Positions 8,094 to 17,370 are shown, counted from the first letter of the stretch. The stretch: DNA of 21,760 bases from JBLIKP01 sp047635375 (GCA_047635375.1 JBLIKP010000033.1:1-21760); one strand, 5' to 3'. Numbers and translations are program-made. Notes: generated by a model not told the origin, from the letters alone.

Positions 8094-9407
8094 TTAGTTT
8101 TTGTCGGTACGGGTGATTTTTGCGCCAAGTTTCTTTAAGCGATTCTCAATGTCTTGGTAGCCTCTATCAATTTGCTCGATGTTGTAAATAGTACTATTCC
8201 CTTCCGCCGATAAGGCAGCGATAAGTAATGAAACTCCAGCTCTAATATCAGGGGAAGTCATGCTAATTCCACGAAGTGGGTGTTGTCGGTTTAGTCCAAT
8301 TACGGTAGCACGGTGTGGATCGCAAAGTATAATCTGCGCACCCATATCAATAAGCTTATCAGTAAAGAAAAGCCTACTTTCAAACATTTTTTGGTGGATA
8401 AGGACTGAGCCTTTTGCTTGGGTAGCCGTTACCAAAACAATACTCAATAGGTCAGGAGTGAAGCCCGGCCAAGGTGCATCAGCGATAGTTAGAATACTTC
8501 CATCGATAAAGTTTTCAATCTCGTATTCCTCCTGAGCTGGGATGAAAATATCATCACCTCTGATTTCTAATTTTATTCCAAGTTTTCTAAAGATTGTAGG
8601 GATAATCCCTAATTCCTTAACCGCAGCGTCTTTGATGGTGATTTCACTCTTGGTCATTGCTGCCAAGCCAATGAAAGAGCCAATTTCAATCATATCAGGA
8701 AGAATGCGGTGTTTGCATCCGCTTAAGCTTGTAACTCCTTCAATGGTCAATAGATTTGATCCAACGCCTGTGATCTTAGCGCCCATGCTATTAAGCATTT
8801 TGCAAAGCTGTTGTAGATATGGCTCGCAAGCGGCATTGTAGATGGTAGTAATTCCTTCGGCCATAACAGCGCCCATTACAATGTTTGCTGTTCCCGTTAC
8901 TGATGCTTCTTCTAAAAGAAGGTGGGTGCCTTTTAATTTCTTTGCCTCAATTTTGTAGTGATGATTTATGGCATCGTACTCAAAGTTGGCACCTAGTTTT
9001 TGTAACCCAATAAAGTGGGTATCTAGTCTACGACGCCCGATTTTATCCCCTCCTGGTTTATGTATAAATGCTTCTCCAAAACGCGCTAAAAGTGGACCGA
9101 CGATCATAATAGATCCGCGTAATCCCGTGCTTTGAACTTTGAATTTTTCAGTTTGAAGGTAGTCAAGGTCAATGTTTGCCGCCTTGAAAGAATAAGCATG
9201 ATCGCCTATTTTTTTCACCTCAGCACCCAAATCGGCGATAAGCTGAATAAGCAGATTTACATCCTTAATATCCGGGATGTTTTCAATCACAACCTCTTCA
9301 GGAGTGATTAAAACTGCACTAATTACTTGTAAAGCTTCGTTTTTTGCGCCTTGAGGGATGATTTCACCCTTTAGGGAATGGCCACCCTGAATTTCAAATG
9401 CACCCAT
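8094..9407 (-). CDS. murA: UDP-N-acetylglucosamine 1-carboxyvinyltransferase (MurA), Cys-to-Asp variant
   Basis: MurA catalyses the first committed step of peptidoglycan synthesis, transferring enolpyruvate from PEP to UDP-GlcNAc in the cytoplasm. The 437 residues are slightly longer than E. coli MurA (419). Visible landmarks are the Lys22-Asn23 pair in GAKNEAL, Arg97 in TGLRGS, the active-site loop KPGGDKIGRRRLD around 118-129, and FTPDLLS for the conserved aspartate region. At the position of the fosfomycin-target Cys (Cys115 in E. coli) there is Asp121. This substitution is known from naturally fosfomycin-insensitive MurA enzymes. The ATG start gives the expected N-terminus (FEIQGG...LKGE). 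It lies 22 bp after the DUF4290 gene and 5 bp before the paaY-like gene. Confidence 0.97.
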   Translation of the reverse strand: MGAFEIQGGHSLKGEIIPQGAKNEALQVISAVLITPEEVVIENIPDIKDVNLLIQLIADLGAEVKKIGDHAYSFKAANIDLDYLQTEKFKVQSTGLRGSIMIVGPLLARFGEAFIHKPGGDKIGRRRLDTHFIGLQKLGANFEYDAINHHYKIEAKKLKGTHLLLEEASVTGTANIVMGAVMAEGITTIYNAACEPYLQQLCKMLNSMGAKITGVGSNLLTIEGVTSLSGCKHRILPDMIEIGSFIGLAAMTKSEITIKDAAVKELGIIPTIFRKLGIKLEIRGDDIFIPAQEEYEIENFIDGSILTIADAPWPGFTPDLLSIVLVTATQAKGSVLIHQKMFESRLFFTDKLIDMGAQIILCDPHRATVIGLNRQHPLRGISMTSPDIRAGVSLLIAALSAEGNSTIYNIEQIDRGYQDIENRLKKLGAKITRTDKN

Positions 9408-9429
9408 TGGTTATGAGAAGGTTTTAAGA

Positions 9430-10068
9430 TTAATTTCTTTTGTATGGTTTTTTTCCGCCTTTACTGCGGTTAGTACTTGAGTAGCTTCTTTTCGCTCCAC
9501 CTTGCTGACGCTTAGGGGATTTTCTTAAATCTACACTGGTAAGTTCTACCGTAGTGTCGATGGTTAAAGGCTCACCCATTAGGGTTGTTAGGTCCCTATA
9601 AATCAAAGAATCATTTACTGAATCTTGATTCCAAGTTACATAAGCCATTTTCATGAAGTTAGCGATTGCCTTTAAGTAAGCTTCTTTCTTGTCCTGCTCC
9701 TCAATAAGCTTTGCTTCAGCAATCATTAACTCTACGTTTTTTCCGTAGTGTTTGAATTTGATATCGTTCGAAGGGTAAGGGACAATGTTAGGCTTTTTCT
9801 CAAGACTTTCTCTTGATGGTGGCGGATAAGGCGCGTCAACGTTAAGGTTGAAGTCGGCCATGATATAAAGATGATCCCAAATTTTTAATTTGAAATCGGC
9901 TAAATCTTTCATCTGTGGGTAGAACTGCGCCATCATGTCAACAATAATGTTGGCAAGCTGCGTGCGGTCTTCCATTGTTTCCAGGGTGTTGATGTGATTC
10001 ACCATCTCCTGAATATTGCGTCCATATTCCGAGAAAATTAATCTCGGACGTGTAGTATTATAATCCAT
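9430..10068 (-). CDS. DUF4290 domain-containing protein
   Basis: This 212-residue cytosolic protein matches the DUF4290 family as I know it: an N-terminal helical domain starting DYNTTRPRLIFSEYGRNIQ, with MVNHINTLE and the WDHLYIMADF stretch at about residues 85-95. No signal peptide or membrane segment is seen. The last ~30 residues are strongly basic and Ser/Gly/Lys-rich (about 182-212), which suggests nucleic-acid or ribosome contact, though this is inference. The function is unknown. The gene is a conserved upstream neighbour of murA in Flavobacteriia, and here it sits 22 bp from murA. It starts 45 bp after uvrD, with a palindrome in the gap. Confidence 0.88.
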   Translation of the reverse strand: MDYNTTRPRLIFSEYGRNIQEMVNHINTLETMEDRTQLANIIVDMMAQFYPQMKDLADFKLKIWDHLYIMADFNLNVDAPYPPPSRESLEKKPNIVPYPSNDIKFKHYGKNVELMIAEAKLIEEQDKKEAYLKAIANFMKMAYVTWNQDSVNDSLIYRDLTTLMGEPLTIDTTVELTSVDLRKSPKRQQGGAKRSYSSTNRSKGGKKPYKRN

Positions 10069-10083
10069 TCTAAATTTATTAAA

Positions 10084-10099
10084 AGCGTGGTACCACGCT
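10084..10099 (-). promoter_or_regulatory. Perfect 16-nt palindrome between uvrD and the DUF4290 gene
   Basis: AGCGTGGTACCACGCT is fully self-complementary and lies 15 nt before the DUF4290 ATG on the minus strand. In RNA it folds to a 6-bp GC-rich stem with a GTAC loop followed by TTTTAAT. It may be a weak terminator or attenuator after uvrD, or an operator. The T run is too short to call a strong terminator. Confidence 0.4.
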
Positions 10100-10113
10100 A
10101 TAGTTCTGTAATA

Positions 10114-12402
10114 TTACTTAACGATTCTTAGTTTGGCAAATCTTAATAGGATTTGCTTTTGCCCAACTTCATTAAATAGAATTGTTGCTTTGCTATTTGG
10201 TAACGGGCCTTCAAGATCCACCACTTTACCAAAGCCAAATTTTTGATGTTCAACCTGAGTTCCTACTTCAATTCCATTTGGATTGTCTGCGGCAAAGCCT
10301 GGTGTAGGTTTGTGATTGTACGAAGCTACTGGCCTTGAAGGTTTAGGTCTAGCCTTAGGTTGTGAGCTTGCTGACTGCCCTGAGCTACCCCCTGAATAAT
10401 TGGGTTTTCGCCCAACTGGCACAGACTCCCAATCGTCATGTTCGTCGTAGCTCGTCTTAATTTCTGGTAAATCTAAGAATTTTCGGTCAATTTCATTGAT
10501 AAAACGACTAGGCTCACAAGTAATTAAATTTCCAAACCTATATCTTGAACGTGCATAACTTAGAGTTAAGTACGTCCTAGCACGAGTAACGGCAACATAA
10601 AACAGCCTTCGTTCCTCCTCTAGATCGTTTCTGTCGCTTACTGACATTTGAGAAGGGAAAAGGTTTTCCTCAAGGCCAACAATAAAAACTTCATCAAACT
10701 CAAGCCCCTTGGAGCTATGAATTGTCATAAGCTTTACGTGATTAGGATCTTCAATCTCCTGTTCAGAACCCGTAAGTAGCGATACTTCTTGTAAAAACAT
10801 CCCCAAGCTAAGGTCTTCTTTTTCTAAGCTTTCGCTGAATTCCTTAACACCGTTTAAAAGTTCCTGAATGTTTTCGTAACGAGCAACCCCTTCCACTGAC
10901 TTGTCGGTATAGAGTTCAAGGTTCAGACCAGAGTGCTTAGCAATATGTGAGGCCGAATCAAAAGCATTCCCATTAGCCGAAACTATAGCAAAGCTCTTAA
11001 TTAGTGTTGCAAATTCGCGCATTTTTGCCGCCGCTCGGTTACCGTCCAAAAAGTTCGCCGGATTTGAGATCACCTCCCAAAGGCTCATGTTGTTTTCATT
11101 GGCCGTAACCAAAGCATGGTCAATGCTTGTTTGTCCAATTCCTCTTTTGGGATAATTAATCACCCGCTTTAAGGCCTCTTCGTCGTTTGGGTTTACCGTC
11201 AAGCGGAAGTATGCAATAAGGTCTTTAATTTCTTTTCTTTGATAGAAGGATAGACCTCCGTAAATTTTATAGGGAATATTCTGCTTACGCAAACCTTCCT
11301 CTATAGACCGAGATTGTGCGTTTGTTCTATAAAGGATTGCGAATGATTCGTATCTAAAATTCTCCTGATAAACTCGTGATTTTATGGATTCAACCACCTT
11401 GTAGCCTTCCTCATTATCGGAAAGTGACATAAGCACCTTGATTTTTTCACCCACCTCCTTTTCACTAAAAGTGTCTTTAGGAATTTGGTTGTCGTTATGG
11501 CGGATAATGCTGTTAGCAGCATCAACAATATTTTGAGTGCTTCGATAATTCTGCTCCAGCTTGTAAACCTTCATTTCGGGGTAATCCTTTTGAAAGTTTA
11601 GGATGTTTTCAATGGTCGCGCCACGAAAAGCATAGATAGATTGTGCGTCGTCACCTACCACGCATAGGTTTTGGAATACAGCGGCCATTCTTTTCACGAT
11701 TAAATACTGGCAATGGTTGGTGTCTTGAAACTCATCCACCATGATGTATTTAAAGCGATGTTGGTATTTATGTAGGACATCAGGTTGCTCTTGAAAAAGC
11801 CTGAAAGTGTTTAAAAGCAAATCATCAAAATCCATTGCACCAGATTTATGGCAGCGTTGGGTGTATCTTAAATAGATGTCACCAATTTTTGGTCGGCCAG
11901 AGGAGCGGTCTTCAGCAATGATTTCTGCATCGGCCATATACCTTCTTGAGGTGATAAGATTGTTTTTACATAGAGAAATGCGGTTGTAAACGAAGTTTGG
12001 GTTGTAATACTTAACATCCAATCCCATTTCTTTTATAATGGTTTTCAGAAGACTCTTGGCGTCTGTGGTGTCGTAAATAGTGAAATTGGAGGGATAACCA
12101 AGGTGGGCAGCTTCAGACCTGAGGATTCTTGCAAATACAGAGTGAAACGTCCCCATCCATACATTTTTTGCCTCAGCTCCAGCGGTAGCCTCAATTCTTT
12201 CCCGCATTTCTTTGGCTGCTTTATTTGTAAAGGTTAGCGAAAGAATGTTAAAAGGTTCAATTCCCTTTTTTATCATATGGCCAATCCTGTACGTAAGCAC
12301 TCGGGTCTTTCCAGAGCCAGCACCCGCGATAATCATCATGGGGCCATCAATTTGTTCAACGGCAGCGCGCTGGGGTGGGTTTAATTCGTCTAGATTGCTC
12401 AC
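10114..12402 (-). CDS. uvrD: UvrD/PcrA-family 3'-5' DNA helicase
   Basis: This superfamily 1A helicase of 762 residues acts in nucleotide excision and mismatch repair and removes proteins from DNA. All motifs are intact: Walker A GAGSGKT (27-33), motif Ia LTFTNKAAKEM, motif II VDEFQDTN (near 222), motif III VGDDAQSIYAFRGA, motif IV EQNYRST, motif V TIHSSKGLEFDEVF and motif VI FYVAVTRAR. A Ser/Pro/Gly-rich linker (about 660-710) leads to a C-terminal Tudor-like segment (EHQKFGFGKV ... KQILLRFAKL) like the RNA-polymerase-binding domain of PcrA. The start is GTG at 12402, giving SNLDELNPPQ, the normal N-terminus; no in-frame ATG lies just upstream. It heads the minus-strand run. UvrD or PcrA naming is equivalent here. 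Confidence 0.95.
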   Translation of the reverse strand: MSNLDELNPPQRAAVEQIDGPMMIIAGAGSGKTRVLTYRIGHMIKKGIEPFNILSLTFTNKAAKEMRERIEATAGAEAKNVWMGTFHSVFARILRSEAAHLGYPSNFTIYDTTDAKSLLKTIIKEMGLDVKYYNPNFVYNRISLCKNNLITSRRYMADAEIIAEDRSSGRPKIGDIYLRYTQRCHKSGAMDFDDLLLNTFRLFQEQPDVLHKYQHRFKYIMVDEFQDTNHCQYLIVKRMAAVFQNLCVVGDDAQSIYAFRGATIENILNFQKDYPEMKVYKLEQNYRSTQNIVDAANSIIRHNDNQIPKDTFSEKEVGEKIKVLMSLSDNEEGYKVVESIKSRVYQENFRYESFAILYRTNAQSRSIEEGLRKQNIPYKIYGGLSFYQRKEIKDLIAYFRLTVNPNDEEALKRVINYPKRGIGQTSIDHALVTANENNMSLWEVISNPANFLDGNRAAAKMREFATLIKSFAIVSANGNAFDSASHIAKHSGLNLELYTDKSVEGVARYENIQELLNGVKEFSESLEKEDLSLGMFLQEVSLLTGSEQEIEDPNHVKLMTIHSSKGLEFDEVFIVGLEENLFPSQMSVSDRNDLEEERRLFYVAVTRARTYLTLSYARSRYRFGNLITCEPSRFINEIDRKFLDLPEIKTSYDEHDDWESVPVGRKPNYSGGSSGQSASSQPKARPKPSRPVASYNHKPTPGFAADNPNGIEVGTQVEHQKFGFGKVVDLEGPLPNSKATILFNEVGQKQILLRFAKLRIVK

Positions 12403-12766
12403 GTATTTGTGGGGATTTATTATGAAAAGGAAAGTTTACAAATTTTTAAAAACTTTTGCGGTTCCCCAAATGAAATAGGAAAGTGTTAGTATTTTTTTAC
12501 TTTTGCTCCTCCAAAAAAAATATTTTTCGAAACATAAAGTAAATATTTGACGTTACGCTTTAAAAGCGACCAAAGTTTTATTTGCTAAATTTTATTCTTT
12601 TTAACAATTCACCATTGGATTGAAGCAACTTTTTATTTTACTTCGGGTCATAATCGTGTAATAAGGCAAAGCCTCAATAAATATTTCACAATTAATTGAC
12701 CTAGGGGTAAATTGCATAATTGAATCTACTTAAACAAAAATTAAAATAATTTAAACACTCAAAAAA
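12403..12766. promoter_or_regulatory. Divergent intergenic region between uvrD and the first tandem paralog
   Basis: This 364-bp AT-rich gap holds no gene I can support. On the minus strand a possible uvrD promoter is CAAA at 12467-12470 (TTTG, -33), 20 nt, then AAAATTTG (12446 to 12439), one mismatch from TAnnTTTG. On the plus strand TACTTTTG at 12498-12505 matches the -7 element exactly but lacks a -33 TTTG; it would give a leader of about 260 nt for the 12767 gene. A small inverted repeat CGCTT/AAGCG lies at 12556-12568. Confidence 0.35.
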
Positions 12767-14980
12767 ATGATGAGAATTTTATCCATTCTTTTATTAATGG
12801 CCATTTCGGTTTCAGCGTATTCACAAGCAAGTGGAGATGCATATGGCTATAAATTTAAAACAAGTGACGACCCCACTGGTCCTGCGGGCGAATGGTTTGA
12901 CTTGACTGATGCCGAAAAGTATCCAAATGCTCTTGAAATCACCGACAAGTTTGATGATGACAGTTTCTTTGGACCATTAAATTTCTCTTTTGATTTTCAA
13001 TACTACTGGTACACAAGGTCTCAAGTTTACGTAGCATCAAACGGCTACATTGGGTTTTTGCCAGATAACATTTCTGCAGCATTTCCTTCAATCCCAGTTG
13101 TAGGTGGAAAAAGTGACGATTACATGGCTCCATTTATGAGTGACCTTTCATTAGGTGGCGAGGTAAATGCAGGTAGAATATTCTACTATACCGACTTTAA
13201 AGATACTGTAATTGTTTCTTGGCTTGCTGTTCCTTATTTCGGTGCTGAACCTAATTCAAGCAATACTTTCCAAGTGGTTTTAAGTCGTGCTGATAGTAGC
13301 ATTACCTTTAACTACATGGCAATTGACCAAGGTCACCCTTTTTCAGGTCTTGCAGGTCATATGACCATTGGAATTGAAAACGTGAGTGGTGGTGTAGGTA
13401 ACTTACACTCTCATGATGATCTGCCTCAGTTCGTAGCAAAAACCTTTCCGTATTCTATAAACTTTAAATACCCAAAAGATTCAGAGTTTAAAACCAACGA
13501 TTTAAAAGTTAAATGGAATAACAATTCATTTAACCGTGGTATTTTCGTGAATAAGGATGGAAAAAAAGAAGTTGTAATGAAGTCTAGCATTTTCAATCAA
13601 GGACTTACTACTTCTCCACAGGTTGTTATGACCGGGAAATTAGCTGGCCCAGTTGCAGTTGAGGACAAAAATATTTTCCTAAAAGCATTGGAGCCGGGTG
13701 AAGAGAGAGTCATTGAGTTTAAAGGAATGGATGTACCATTAACTGAGGAGGGTGTTTATACTTTTAGAAACACAATTTCTTACGATGACGATAGAATTAA
13801 AGGAAACAATCAACTTACTCAAATGATTACGGTAGTAGACACCACAGTTGATGAAATCATTTTAGGGTATGAAGATGCAATAAATGGTGAAGTAAGTTTT
13901 ACAGGTGCCGTTGATTATAGTGTTGGATTAGGAACGTACATTATTCCTCCATTTTTCCCTGCTAAAATCACAAAGGTTACTGTTGGTGTTGCAAACACAG
14001 CTGGAACTGGCCCGACAACTGAAGGAGTTCGTGTTATTATCCAAGACGATAACGGAATAAGTCTTTCAGGAGAACGTGATGGTAGCCCAGGTGATACTTT
14101 AGAAACCCAGGATATTCTTCCAGGTGCCGAAGGGGAAACAACAATAACCCTCGCTGAGCCTATCCAAATTAACAGTGGTGGTTTATACATTGCAGCAATG
14201 CAAGGTGGGACTTCTGTTGGTATTGGGACTAATAATGCAGCTCCTACTTCTTTTACTGCATTTGAAGTTGTTCGTGGATTTTATGTTCCCTTTAGAGATA
14301 GAAAAACTGAAGACCCTGTTATTCGTCTTCATATTGAAAAAGGTGACTTAACTGAAACTGCAGATTTAGCGGTTACTAAGTTGATTTCTCCAGATACAGC
14401 GCTTGATATTACTGATTCTGTAGAGGTTGAAGTTGAATTGACAAACCTAAGTGAGAAGGCCGCAATTGCTGGTCCATTTGAAATTTCTTACCAAATAAAC
14501 CAAAAGGAAGCGATTTTTGAAATTGTTCCAGCTGAGTTTACACTAGCTGCAGGCGAGACAACAACCTATAAGTTTGCTCAAAAAGCTGCTCGTCCACCTG
14601 CTCCAAAAACTAAGTTTGAGTCGGTTTGTGCGGTTACCTATTTGGATAACGATTTTGTAAAGTCAAATGACACCTTATGTGTTACTACTGAAGACGAAAC
14701 GTCTACGGCAGTATCTGTAAATGATAAATTTGATATTACAGTTTATCCAAACCCAATTGTTGAAAACGCTACGATTTCCTACACATTGAATAATGCAATG
14801 GATGTTACTTTAGAAGTAATAGACATGCAAGGAAAGGTGATTTCCAATAGAATGTTAAAAGACGTTCCTGCTGGAAAAAATAAAGTTGAAATAAACTTTA
14901 AAGGTTATTCTAAGGGTATTTACCTGGTAAGAATGGCTGGTGATAGAGGACAAAATGTCTTCCCTGTTACAGTTAAGTAA
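12767..14980 (+). CDS. T9SS-secreted protein, tandem paralog 1 of 3
   Basis: This is a 737-residue exported protein of a family I cannot name. A signal peptide covers residues 1 to about 21 (ending SAYSQ); the start could be Met1 or Met2. The N-terminal domain (about 25-230) carries DAYGY, EWFDLTD, FGPLNFSFDF, ASNGYIGF, YTDFKDTVIVS and TFQVVLSR, and looks like a beta-sandwich adhesion or lectin-type fold. Next comes a beta-rich middle with an acidic DDNG...GERDGSPG loop at about 427-442. A CARDB-like domain follows at about 532-608, and a type A T9SS sorting domain at about 655-737 (VYPNPIVEN, YSKGIYLVRM). It shares this whole architecture with the next two genes. It is followed 15 bp later by an intrinsic terminator. 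Secretion by T9SS is well supported; the adhesive role is inference. Confidence 0.85.
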   Translation: MMRILSILLLMAISVSAYSQASGDAYGYKFKTSDDPTGPAGEWFDLTDAEKYPNALEITDKFDDDSFFGPLNFSFDFQYYWYTRSQVYVASNGYIGFLPDNISAAFPSIPVVGGKSDDYMAPFMSDLSLGGEVNAGRIFYYTDFKDTVIVSWLAVPYFGAEPNSSNTFQVVLSRADSSITFNYMAIDQGHPFSGLAGHMTIGIENVSGGVGNLHSHDDLPQFVAKTFPYSINFKYPKDSEFKTNDLKVKWNNNSFNRGIFVNKDGKKEVVMKSSIFNQGLTTSPQVVMTGKLAGPVAVEDKNIFLKALEPGEERVIEFKGMDVPLTEEGVYTFRNTISYDDDRIKGNNQLTQMITVVDTTVDEIILGYEDAINGEVSFTGAVDYSVGLGTYIIPPFFPAKITKVTVGVANTAGTGPTTEGVRVIIQDDNGISLSGERDGSPGDTLETQDILPGAEGETTITLAEPIQINSGGLYIAAMQGGTSVGIGTNNAAPTSFTAFEVVRGFYVPFRDRKTEDPVIRLHIEKGDLTETADLAVTKLISPDTALDITDSVEVEVELTNLSEKAAIAGPFEISYQINQKEAIFEIVPAEFTLAAGETTTYKFAQKAARPPAPKTKFESVCAVTYLDNDFVKSNDTLCVTTEDETSTAVSVNDKFDITVYPNPIVENATISYTLNNAMDVTLEVIDMQGKVISNRMLKDVPAGKNKVEINFKGYSKGIYLVRMAGDRGQNVFPVTVK

Positions 14981-14994
14981 TTAAATTAAAAATT

Positions 14995-15022
14995 AAAGCC
15001 TCGATTTATCGGGGCTTTTTTG
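14995..15022 (+). terminator. Intrinsic terminator after paralog 1
   Basis: The stem GCCTCGAT/ATCGGGGC (14998-15005 with 15008-15015, one T-G wobble) has a TT centre and is followed by T6. It differs by one base from the hairpin at 1005-1022. It ends only about 17 bp before the ATG of paralog 2. Confidence 0.85.
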
Positions 15023-15039
15023 TGCAAATTAAATAAGAT

Positions 15040-17280
15040 ATGAGATTAACAAATTTAATAATAATTGTAGCATTTGGATTTTTTGGATTGTCGGCAATGG
15101 CCCAATCTGGTGGACCAGATGCATACGGATATACATGGAAAGACAATCGTGCTGCCAATGGTCCAGCCGCGGAATGGTTTGATTTAACCGATGAAGCAAA
15201 GTTTCAAGGTGTCATTGATATAAGTGATAAGTTGGATGACGATAATTTTTTCGGACCAATAAATTTCAGTTTTGATTTCCCTTACTACTGGTACAATCGA
15301 AGTGCTTTGTATGTGGGTTCAAACGGGTATGTAGGATTCAATCCTAATAATATTTCTAGTTCAGGAGGCTTTCCTTCAATTCCTATACCTGGAGGAAGTG
15401 GAGACGATTACTTAGCCATGTATATGAGTGATTTAACAATGGGTGGCGATCAGAATGCTGGTAGAGTGTTATTTTATACTGATTTTAAGGATACGGTTAT
15501 AGTTTCCTATTTAGCGGTCCCTTTTTTCGCGCCAGAAACCGGAGCGGGTTCAAATACCTTCCAAGTTGTTTTAAGCAGGCCAGATTCTGGAGTAACATTC
15601 AATTATATTGAGCAAACAGGGGAGTCAACATCCACTGCAACCGATGGGAAAGTTCAAATAGGAATTGAAAATGTGAGTGGTGGTGTTGGATTAAGTATTT
15701 ATCGTGATCCAGCTCCAACAGATCCCTTTAAGAGTGCTTCTGCTGCTGCACCTTATACTATAAAGCTAAAGCATCCTGCGCAAAGCACCTACAAAACTCA
15801 AGACCTTATCATATCATGGAATAATAACCCTTTAAACAAAGGGGCTTTTGTCCCTCAGTTTGGTGAAAATATTCCATTGACAACTTACCTTTTTAATCAA
15901 GGATTAGATTTAGGCCCAAAAAGCGTATTAACGGGAAAAGTTACTGGTCCAGATCCGGTGGATGACATTAATATTTTTTCAACAGCATTAGAACCAGGGG
16001 AAGGGAAATTGTTTAAGTACACCGGTGCAGGAATGCCTGTGGAGGAAACAGGAACATATACTTTTACATCGAAAGTTACTTATGACGACGATAAAATCAA
16101 AGGAAATAATCAAAGAAGCCAAATGGTAATTGTGGTTGATACTACTTTGGAAGAAATAGAATTGAGATACGACGATAAGGACGCTAACGGCACTACGGCT
16201 TTTACGGGGGCCAATTATAATTCAGGAACAGGTACCTTCATAGAACCTCCGTTTTATCCAATCAACATTACCGCAATAACGGCAGGGTTATCAAGTAACG
16301 CTACTAGCGGAACTCAGCCCGGCAGCGCTGTTAGAATTTTGGTAATGGATGACGATGGTGTAAACCGTCAAGGTGAGCGTGATGGCAGTCCAGGGACTTT
16401 ATTGACTCAATTAGATCCTTTAGTAGCAGAATTAGTAGCTGGAGAAAATAGGTTTGAATTACCCGAAGCGATCCAAGTAAACAGTGGAGGGATTTATATT
16501 GGTGTACTTCAAGGTGGAAATGCCGTGGGAATAGAGTATGACAATACAGCTCCTCACTCAGGAATAAGTTTTGAAGTTATAAATGGGGAGTTTGTGCCGT
16601 TTAGAAACAGAAGCAGTCAGGATCCTTTAATAGGTATGGTAATTGGTCAGGCGAGCAAGGACAGCGTGGAGGATTTAATGATTTCTAAAATCATCTCTCC
16701 AGACTCTTCAGTGAATTATGAGGATTCTGTTTCGGTGACTATTGAAATTAAGAACGTAGGCCCGAAGGATGTTTCTGGTCCGTTTGAAGTTATTTACAAA
16801 GTAAATAGCCGTGAAGAAGTTGTGGATACCATCCCTGCTTCTGAAACCATTGTCGCAGGAACTTCCTATGAATATACTTTCAAAAAGAAGACTCCACGTC
16901 CATCTGCGCCAAAAACCAAGTTTGAAAATGTGTGTGCCGAGGTAAATCTTTCAAATGATTTTGTCCCTGGGAACGATAAATTATGCAGAAACGATGCCGC
17001 CACTGGAGTTTCAATACGCGATTTTGATAATATTAACCTATTCCCAAATCCGTCAAATGAAATTGCCTTTGTAAGCTTTTTGTCAAATAATAATGAACCG
17101 TTAAGTATTTCAATTTCTGATGTTACCGGGAAAGTGGTTGCGAATTATTTTGTTCCAAACACAAAGTTTGGTTTCAACAGAATTGAATTAAATACGTCCA
17201 ATCTAAATAACGGACTTTACATTGTAAATTTAAGTACTGTAACAAAGCAGTCTACAATAAAAATGTCGGTATATAAATAA
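15040..17280 (+). CDS. T9SS-secreted protein, tandem paralog 2 of 3
   Basis: This 746-residue exported protein is collinear with its two neighbours. The signal peptide is 1-21, cleaved after AMA before QSGG. The N-terminal domain has DAYGY, EWFDLTDE, FGPINFSFDF, GSNGYVGF, YTDFKDTVIVS and TFQVVLSR. The acidic loop DDDG...GERDGSPG is at about 437-452, followed by QVNSGGIYIG and FEVINGEFVPFRNR. A CARDB-like domain starts at about 545 (ISKIISPDSS), with PRPSAPKTKF near its end. The type A sorting domain begins at about 664 (LFPNPSNE, LNNGLYIVNL). Only 59 bp separate it from paralog 1, and a terminator fills about half of that. No promoter is visible in the remainder, so it may depend on readthrough or on a promoter inside paralog 1. 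Function is unknown. Confidence 0.85.
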   Translation: MRLTNLIIIVAFGFFGLSAMAQSGGPDAYGYTWKDNRAANGPAAEWFDLTDEAKFQGVIDISDKLDDDNFFGPINFSFDFPYYWYNRSALYVGSNGYVGFNPNNISSSGGFPSIPIPGGSGDDYLAMYMSDLTMGGDQNAGRVLFYTDFKDTVIVSYLAVPFFAPETGAGSNTFQVVLSRPDSGVTFNYIEQTGESTSTATDGKVQIGIENVSGGVGLSIYRDPAPTDPFKSASAAAPYTIKLKHPAQSTYKTQDLIISWNNNPLNKGAFVPQFGENIPLTTYLFNQGLDLGPKSVLTGKVTGPDPVDDINIFSTALEPGEGKLFKYTGAGMPVEETGTYTFTSKVTYDDDKIKGNNQRSQMVIVVDTTLEEIELRYDDKDANGTTAFTGANYNSGTGTFIEPPFYPINITAITAGLSSNATSGTQPGSAVRILVMDDDGVNRQGERDGSPGTLLTQLDPLVAELVAGENRFELPEAIQVNSGGIYIGVLQGGNAVGIEYDNTAPHSGISFEVINGEFVPFRNRSSQDPLIGMVIGQASKDSVEDLMISKIISPDSSVNYEDSVSVTIEIKNVGPKDVSGPFEVIYKVNSREEVVDTIPASETIVAGTSYEYTFKKKTPRPSAPKTKFENVCAEVNLSNDFVPGNDKLCRNDAATGVSIRDFDNINLFPNPSNEIAFVSFLSNNNEPLSISISDVTGKVVANYFVPNTKFGFNRIELNTSNLNNGLYIVNLSTVTKQSTIKMSVYK

Positions 17281-17307
17281 TAAGGAAAGCTTTAAACTGA
17301 TATTAAG

Positions 17308-17337
17308 GGTGTTGTGAGTAGTCATGACACCTTTTTT
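17308..17337 (+). terminator. Intrinsic terminator after paralog 2
   Basis: The 10-bp stem GGTGTTGTGA/TCATGACACC (17308-17317 with 17322-17331, two G-T wobbles) has loop GTAG and is followed by T6 (17332-17337). Confidence 0.8.
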
Positions 17338-17370
17338 GTTGTAAAAATTATGAGATGAAAGGCGAAATAT

